64,000 bases of DNA, from positions 80,600,479 through 80,664,478 of the forward strand of contig CM042152.1 of assembly GCA_023376005.1 (NCBI GenBank). The letters run 5' to 3'. Origin of the DNA: Doryteuthis pealeii (taxonomy: Eukaryota > Mollusca > Cephalopoda > Myopsida > Loliginidae). The position numbers and the translations under genes are program-made. Under the pieces are notes generated by a model, which was not told the DNA's origin, ran no database searches, and was given only the letters and a program-made list of their open reading frames with translations. The stretch's first letter is position 1. The number at the start of each line of letters is the position of its first letter. Positions 58,826 through 64,000 of this stretch are shown here, piece after piece.

Positions 58826-59027
58826 AGTTTCTGTTGGTAAAAGGTCGGTTTTTTCTTCCCTTTCTTGTGTTTATGCATTTAATAATAAAAATCGAAGCGA
58901 AACATTTACAGAAGTTTATTGAAGTAAAAACAATTTAAGATCGTTAGTTTTTGCTGCCGGCCACAATCGAAAAATGTCTTAGACTCGGTCTCATGGGCGA
59001 GAAACCTGAGTATCGTCGGTTATCAAT

Positions 59028-59028
59028 G

Positions 59029-59065
<37 letters not shown>

Positions 59066-59237
59066 GGGTTTGGAAAATCTGTAGATCAGAGGAAGAATTG
59101 AGACCATCCAGAATACTGCACTGCTGCAATCTGCCAGAATACTCAGAAGAGTCCTGGAGACCTGAGGAGACTTGCTGTCACTCAGACTCCAGTGAAAGAC
59201 CATCAGCTAATGCTGATGTGAAAACTCAAAAGGAGTA

Positions 59238-59280
<43 letters not shown>
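59028..59280 (+). mobile_element. CCHC/RPD-type retroelement, copy g, flanked by TAA repeats on both sides
   Basis: A (TAA)n tract at 59028-59065, then GGGTTTGGAAAATCTGTAGA...AGTGAAAGACCATCAGCTAA...CAAAAGGAGTAAATAATAAT into another (TAA)n tract (59236-59281) and (GAA)n. About 170 bp of element 3' end sit inside the repeat. Confidence 0.85.
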
Positions 59281-59281
<1 letters not shown>

Positions 59282-59602
59282 GAAGAAGAAGAAGAAGAAG
59301 AAGAGAAGATGAAGTAAAACATTGAGAAAATGAGACCTAGGTAAATGCCTGTTTGAGGTAAGTGGCCGATTGGTGACACTTTTAAAAAAAGCATCTTTCT
59401 AAAATTTATTTTTACACCGCCCAGAGGTTTTTTTGAATTTTTAAATTTTGCTAGTTCTATTAAATATGTCTGGAACATTTTGATAGTAGAATAAGAAAAT
59501 ATCCATAAATTATTTTATAAATTATTAAACAGAAAAGTTATTTACAAAAAAAAAAAAATTGAATTGTTCCTGACATATACTTAAAAGGGAGAATTAGCAG
59601 AT

Positions 59603-59691
59603 AAAGCCGCTAGATCACCGAAGTTAAGCAGCGTGAATCCTGTCCATTACTTAATTGGGTGATCATGTAAGCAACAGCAGGTACTGTAAGC
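59603..59691 (+). pseudogene. 5S rRNA-derived fragment
   Basis: TAGATCACCGAAGTTAAGCA, TACTTAATTGGGTGATCATG and GCAGGTACTGTAAGC follow the middle and 3' parts of animal 5S rRNA, with a missing 5' end and many changes. It could be a decayed 5S gene or a 5S-headed SINE (SINE3 type). Confidence 0.6.
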
Positions 59692-60069
59692 AACCTGTTA
59701 CCTGTGTGTCATACTGACAGCACGGATTCCCAGGACTCTCTCCCACAATCAGTCCCTATTGGTTATCGCTCCTGGCAGGTCTTCCACACGGCATCCAGTA
59801 TCCGTACATAGTTGATCGATGAGTGTTTTTGCTGTTCGGCCTACACTGGTGTGTCCATGTGTAGGTGTCCACAGAAGAACGTCACTTATGAGTTCGTTCT
59901 TGCTTCTCCAATTGTATTAGTGTCAAAGGTAACTCAGACGCGTGGAGTTACCGCCGTAGAAAATGAACACGGCAATCCGAGTTCAAATCCTGGACACGGC
60001 CGTTCGCATTTCACATAGCGCTAATACTCTTGGGAAATGTACGAATCCAACTATTCTGCCTCCAGCTAT

Positions 60070-60875
60070 TGTTACATAATTTGTGGGTAGCCTACGAATT
60101 ATGTATGTAAGTGTAGTTAGATTTTGAATTGAAGTTCGTTGAAGATTCAAAATCGGAGGGGGGGGAGATAAATGGAAATTATTGACAGCAGTTAACCTTT
60201 CGCTGACCGGGTACGCTGACTTCTGATTGGCTGATTGAAAAGGCGTGTGAAAGGGAACTGATCTAGTTAGAAATTTCGGACATTAGTCAGAAGGAGCAGA
60301 CGTAGGGGTCCTTCACTCCCAAAATGCCGGCTTCTCACCGCGGTAGAAAACTCTTTTGGGCTTGGGTTTTTGTAATAAAGTATAGACATTTTAAAGAACA
60401 ACAAAGTCTTGCTTATTTATTACAAACAAGAAATAAGCACAGACGACCCAGCTCAAAAGAAGAAATCAGCCCAGAGGAAAATGGCGGCTAACGAAGAAAA
60501 GAAAGAGTCCATCTCATTTTCATCTCTGTATTTCTCCCATTTATATACCCGAAATGGAGGCGCATGGTCTAATGGTTAGAGTCGTAGGAAATGAACTCTT
60601 CGACCCGAGTTCAATTCCTGGACGAAACTGTTTGTATTTCACATAGCGCTAATACCCTTGGGAAAGGTATGAATCCAATTCCTCCTCTAGCTATGAGCAA
60701 ATAGCAGGGCAGACTAGATTCTTTAATCATAGCTAGGTAACCAGTCTAGGAGAAAGAAGACTCTGAATTTAAACCTGTTAAACTCCGCTTAAGAAATTGA
60801 TCTTGTGACACATCCTACTCGTGCGGAGGGGTTGGTAAATAAATATATACCCGATATTTAAAGGGGTATATAACA
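60070..60875 (+). mobile_element. Solo LTR, copy 2, with a nested SINE
   Basis: TGTTACATAATT...GGGGTATATAACA with a 4-bp CTAT duplication (60066-60069 and 60876-60879). Contains AATAAAG and AACAACAAAGTCTTGC as in copy 1. No internal region, so a solo LTR. Without the nested SINE it is about 500 bp. Confidence 0.8.
60553..60843 (+). repeat. Family A SINE nested in the LTR
   Basis: GGCGCATGGTCTAATGGTTA to GGAGGGGTTGGTAAATAA, flanked by an 11-bp duplication TATATACCCGA (60542-60552 and 60844-60854). Confidence 0.92.
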
Positions 60876-61289
60876 CTATGGGTAAATAGTAGGGCAGATT
60901 GGGCTCTTTTACCTTGATTAGACAATCGGTATAGGAGGAGGAAAACTCTAAATTCAAAGCAAAGGGCTCTCTTCTCGTTAGTCAAAACTACTTGGAGAGA
61001 TTTTCCTCTCCTCCTCTCCTCCTCCTCTTCCTCCTCCTTCTCCTTATTATCTTATCTAACATCTTAAGGAAAAAAAAGAAAAAAAGAAAAAAAAAAGAAA
61101 AAAAAAGAAAAAAAGAAAAAAAACCAACCACGTCCAAGAATTGAACCGGATTGACGAGTTCATTTCCTCCAACCATATTCGTTACGCAATTAATTCGTAA
61201 TCTGTTTGATAAGAATTTTCCGCCGCTTTTGTTCTTACTTTTTATTCTTATGCAACCACACACGAAAGACGATGCTAACGTTTGGTGCT

Positions 61290-61345
61290 GAGTGAGGGTG
61301 CTGAATGAGGGTGCTGAGTGAGGGTGCTGAGTGAGGTGAGGGTGG
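61290..61345. repeat. 13-bp tandem repeat
   Basis: GTGCTGA(G/A)TGAGG repeated about four times. Confidence 0.85.
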
Positions 61346-61717
61346 ATTACGTACAGTGTTGTTTCAGCTGGGTGGCACCATACGGCATTGGTGGTGCAAC
61401 CGACAAATTCATTTACCGTTTCAAACATCAATATAAATAATCTGGTGGCCATTCGTGCATAGAATGACCAAATCAGATTCAATAGACACGGTAAAGGGAA
61501 GGGTATTTATTTCTTGCATCGGGATGAATGATCTGAATAAGAATGATTACGGAAAGAGATCGATCATTGGCAATATATATATATATATATATATATATGA
61601 AAAAGGAATGATTTACCGGTTAAATTGGTCTTGATGCTTAGTTGATACAAGTTTTACCATGATAAGTCAGCGTTATAACAAATATAAAGTGCACAATACG
61701 TAAGTAGAGCGAATTTA

Positions 61718-61957
61718 TTATTATAGTATGTACAGAAATAACCTACTCGAGTTTTACCATAAAGATCTTCAGGGTTAAATCCACTTAATCAATCAAGATG
61801 TTGATTAATTGCAACCAACGTTTTTAACGGTTATAACTACAACATAAAATCCTGCGGTTAGCTGTAATTAATCAATATCTTGATTAATTTAGTGGATTTA
61901 ACCCTGAAGATCCTTATGGTGAAACTCGAGTAGGTTATTTCTGTACATACTATATTA
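61718..61957. mobile_element. Foldback element, arms about 100 bp
   Basis: ATAGTATGTACAGAAATAAC...AGGGTTAAATCCACTTAAT at the left and the reverse complement (ATTTAGTGGATTTAACCCTG...GTACATACTATATT) at the right, with a central spacer of about 35 bp. Confidence 0.9.
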
Positions 61958-61994
61958 AATATATACATTATAAACTGAATATAACTTAATAATA

Positions 61995-62005
61995 AAATTA
62001 TATAT

Positions 62006-62049
<44 letters not shown>
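61995..62049. repeat. (TA)n microsatellite
   Basis: Two adjoining TA tracts. Confidence 0.95.
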
Positions 62050-62051
<2 letters not shown>

Positions 62052-62125
62052 ATTCTGATTCTAGAGCGGTCAGATTTAATTTCTCATACGAGATATGCAT
62101 TTGTATTTCACTCACCCGAGTAAGG

Positions 62126-62380
62126 GGCCGGTTTAGCTCAGTCGGTAAAGCAGCCCCCTGGGAATGGCAAGGTTCCTGGTTCGATACCGGTGACCGCCAA
62201 CTCAGCGTATGAGTAGCAAAGATTGGGTACTCTGATCTGTGCAGTAAAGTGGGGAGCTGACGGTAGGTATAGCGCTCCACCTCCGCAAAAACAATCTCCC
62301 TGGTCTAGTGCTAGTGAAAAGGGGATAGACTCCCTCGCTGGCCGTCTGATACCGACAATAGGCCACTCCGCAACTTTAAT
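62126..62380 (+). repeat. Full-length SINE family B with tRNA-like head
   Basis: GGCCGGTTTAGCTCAGTCGG (A box) and GGTTCCTGGTTCGATACCGG (B box), then CAACTCAGCGTATGAGTAGC and GGGATAGACTCCCTCGCTGG. The best reference copy of the family in this window. It ends in a T-rich tail. Confidence 0.92.
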
Positions 62381-62529
62381 TTTAATTTTATTTTACTTTT
62401 TTATTTTACTCACGCTAGTCCATTGAGTATCAGTAAGGTGCGCCCAAGTTGGCTAAAGCCGAACACAAAGAGTCTTTTGTTATTTGATGGAATTGAAGAA
62501 AATGCCAAGGTCTTTTTCTTGTTAAACAA

Positions 62530-62737
62530 TGACACCTACACACACAAACAGACAAACAAACAAACAAACAAACACACACACACACATGACATACACACAT
62601 CGCATACATCGCATACATCACACACACTGAAACACACACACACACACACACAGATGCAGTCAGACAGACAGACAATTCCACCTACACCGACCCAAAAACA
62701 CACACATGACATACACACATCGCATACATCAATTACA

Positions 62738-62792
<55 letters not shown>

Positions 62793-62931
62793 ACACACAT
62801 GACATGCACACATCGCATACATCACACACACTGAAACACGCACACATACACACACAGATGCAGTCAGACAGACAGACAATGCCACCTACACACGACCCAA
62901 ACACACACACACACACATGACATACACACAT

Positions 62932-62966
<35 letters not shown>

Positions 62967-63002
62967 CGCATACATTACACACACACTGACACACACCCAC
63001 AC

Positions 63003-63034
<32 letters not shown>
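62530..63034. repeat. CA-rich higher-order satellite
   Basis: A block with ACATGACATACACACATCGC, AGATGCAGTCAGACAGACAG and a CACCTACAC segment recurs about three times, separated by pure CA. It ends in (CAGA)n. Confidence 0.92.
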
Positions 63035-63179
63035 CAAGCACGTCACTTATTTCATTCATAACTGAATGAGGATCTGATTATGTTATTGGCGCAATATTAG
63101 CAAATCATCTGGGCTAATTAACTGATCACAACCCCGACAGAGGAAGTTGATTTCTTTTTTTTTTTTTTCAATTTTGTCC

Positions 63180-63420
63180 GCTGAAGGCACTTTACTTTTC
63201 TTTCGACCTCTTCATCTTGACGTCCAATCTTTCGAGACAGTCGTTCGTAAACAGATTGGCGACAACAGAAAATGCCTCCATTGTTGGGTGCGGCTACAAG
63301 CGTAGGTGTCCCCCCCCCCGCCATCGGCATGCGTGTGGGTAACAGTGCAAATCATCTTCAACTCGTAAAGGATTCAAAACATCCACCCGCAAGTGCCATC
63401 CCCTAAGAGGCTTCTTGGTC
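63180..63420 (-). other. GC-richer stretch with a short reverse open frame, unrecognised
   Basis: Balanced base composition in AT-rich surroundings. The reverse frame reads APNNGGIFCCRQSVYERLSR and on into a lysine run. No splice or family evidence. It could be part of a 5' exon of the - strand gene, but I cannot show it. Confidence 0.2.
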
Positions 63421-63531
63421 CGTATTCTTTAAAACATCAAGTGTTAGTCATCATGCCAGTGCATCGCCGTGAAGCAATGGTTAGCAAAATTTTTCTTTTA
63501 TTAATCCTTATTACTAGTAGGAACTGAGCAT

Positions 63532-63720
63532 TAGGGTAGGTCGATTTTTCACTTTTGTAATAATATCAAATTCTTTCAAACATCGGAAGTTGTATGTTGG
63601 TATAATGAATATTAATACCAAAAAACTAGATCTCTTACTTGTACCATTGTTTGAAGATCATCAGTTAAAATGCACAAAAACACCCTCACTTTCGCAAAAT
63701 TTAGCCTAGAAATTGGTTAG
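63532..63720. mobile_element. Single-arm relative of the 44271 foldback
   Basis: TAGGGTAGGTCGATTTTTCA...ACTTGTACCATTGTTTGAAG...TTTAGCCTAGAAA matches one arm of 44271-44635. The second arm is not present before the window end. Confidence 0.75.
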
Positions 63721-64000
63721 AAAAGTTAGCATTTTCAATATTGAACTCCAGAATTTATTTAATGAGATGAAACAAATAAGATATTATAACTAGAATCAAA
63801 ATATCCCCCCATCATCACCGACCCCTCCAATATGCTGATTTTTACTTCATTAATGAAGCTGTAACTGATAACATTTTAAAAGATTGAAATCTATTTCCTC
63901 AAATGAAGACAAAGTTTTAAAGAAAACTATTTTGTGTGGTAATTATGTATGTTAAGTTGCAACTTTTGCCACATGGGAGATGTTACAGTTCCAAAATCGA
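63721..64000. other. Unassigned end of window
   Basis: AT-rich, no recognised feature. Confidence 0.4.

Larger units (their letters stand above)
59945..60960 (+). repeat. Family A SINE interrupted by an LTR
   Basis: The SINE 5' part (59945-60069, ending CCTCCAGCTAT) continues at 60876 (CTATGGGTAAATAGTAGGGC). The LTR at 60070-60875 sits between duplicated CTAT. Confidence 0.85.

Noticed and set aside
62126..62200. Possible tRNA gene
   Set aside because: A and B boxes are present, but the sequence continues into a dispersed SINE body and does not form a complete tRNA cloverleaf.
62423..63000. 165- and 154-codon open frames rich in His/Thr or Cys/Val
   Set aside because: Products of a CA-rich satellite with no stops by composition.

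Overview
The window is eukaryotic, AT-rich and intron-dominated, with abundant (TA)n, (CA)n and (TAA)n tracts and many tRNA-derived SINEs. No organism label is given. The ZMYM and SPEC3-type genes fit an animal, and the repeat style (many tRNA-headed SINEs, hammerhead-bearing and REL-endonuclease retroelements, long foldback elements) suggests a mollusc, perhaps a cephalopod. That identification is inference.

Positions 159-34912 (+ strand) hold the 3' part of a ZMYM2/3/4-type gene. I can place 13 exons with compatible splice phases (about 1131 residues), running from a series of MYM zinc fingers, through a proline-rich and a valine/proline-rich linker, to the conserved C-terminal ZMYM domain and the stop codon at 34910-34912. 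One 156-bp exon (11457-11612) is easily missed. The 5' exons lie upstream of the window. The introns carry SINEs, MITEs, an RT remnant and a 1.4-kb inverted-repeat element with an 85-bp tandem array.

Positions 44846-51833 (- strand) hold the last two recognisable exons of a SPEC3/Stum-family membrane protein gene. Its earlier exons were not found and probably lie beyond 64000. A (GAA)n tract, a TIR element, a Penelope-like fragment with a hammerhead-type core and an orphan terminal-exon-like ORF on the opposite strand lie in its intron. A mariner element sits just past its stop codon.

The rest of 35-64 kb is repeat-rich and gene-poor. It holds at least seven truncated copies of a non-LTR retrotransposon with a CCHC/RPD-type endonuclease end, most abutting TAA repeats (R4/Dong-like), an SINE-LTR-SINE nest with readable target-site duplications, several large palindromes, a 5S rRNA-derived fragment, solo LTR-like sequences and long microsatellites. 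The most interesting items are the TAA-associated retroelement cluster, the hammerhead-like motifs in two inverted-repeat families, and the nested insertions.
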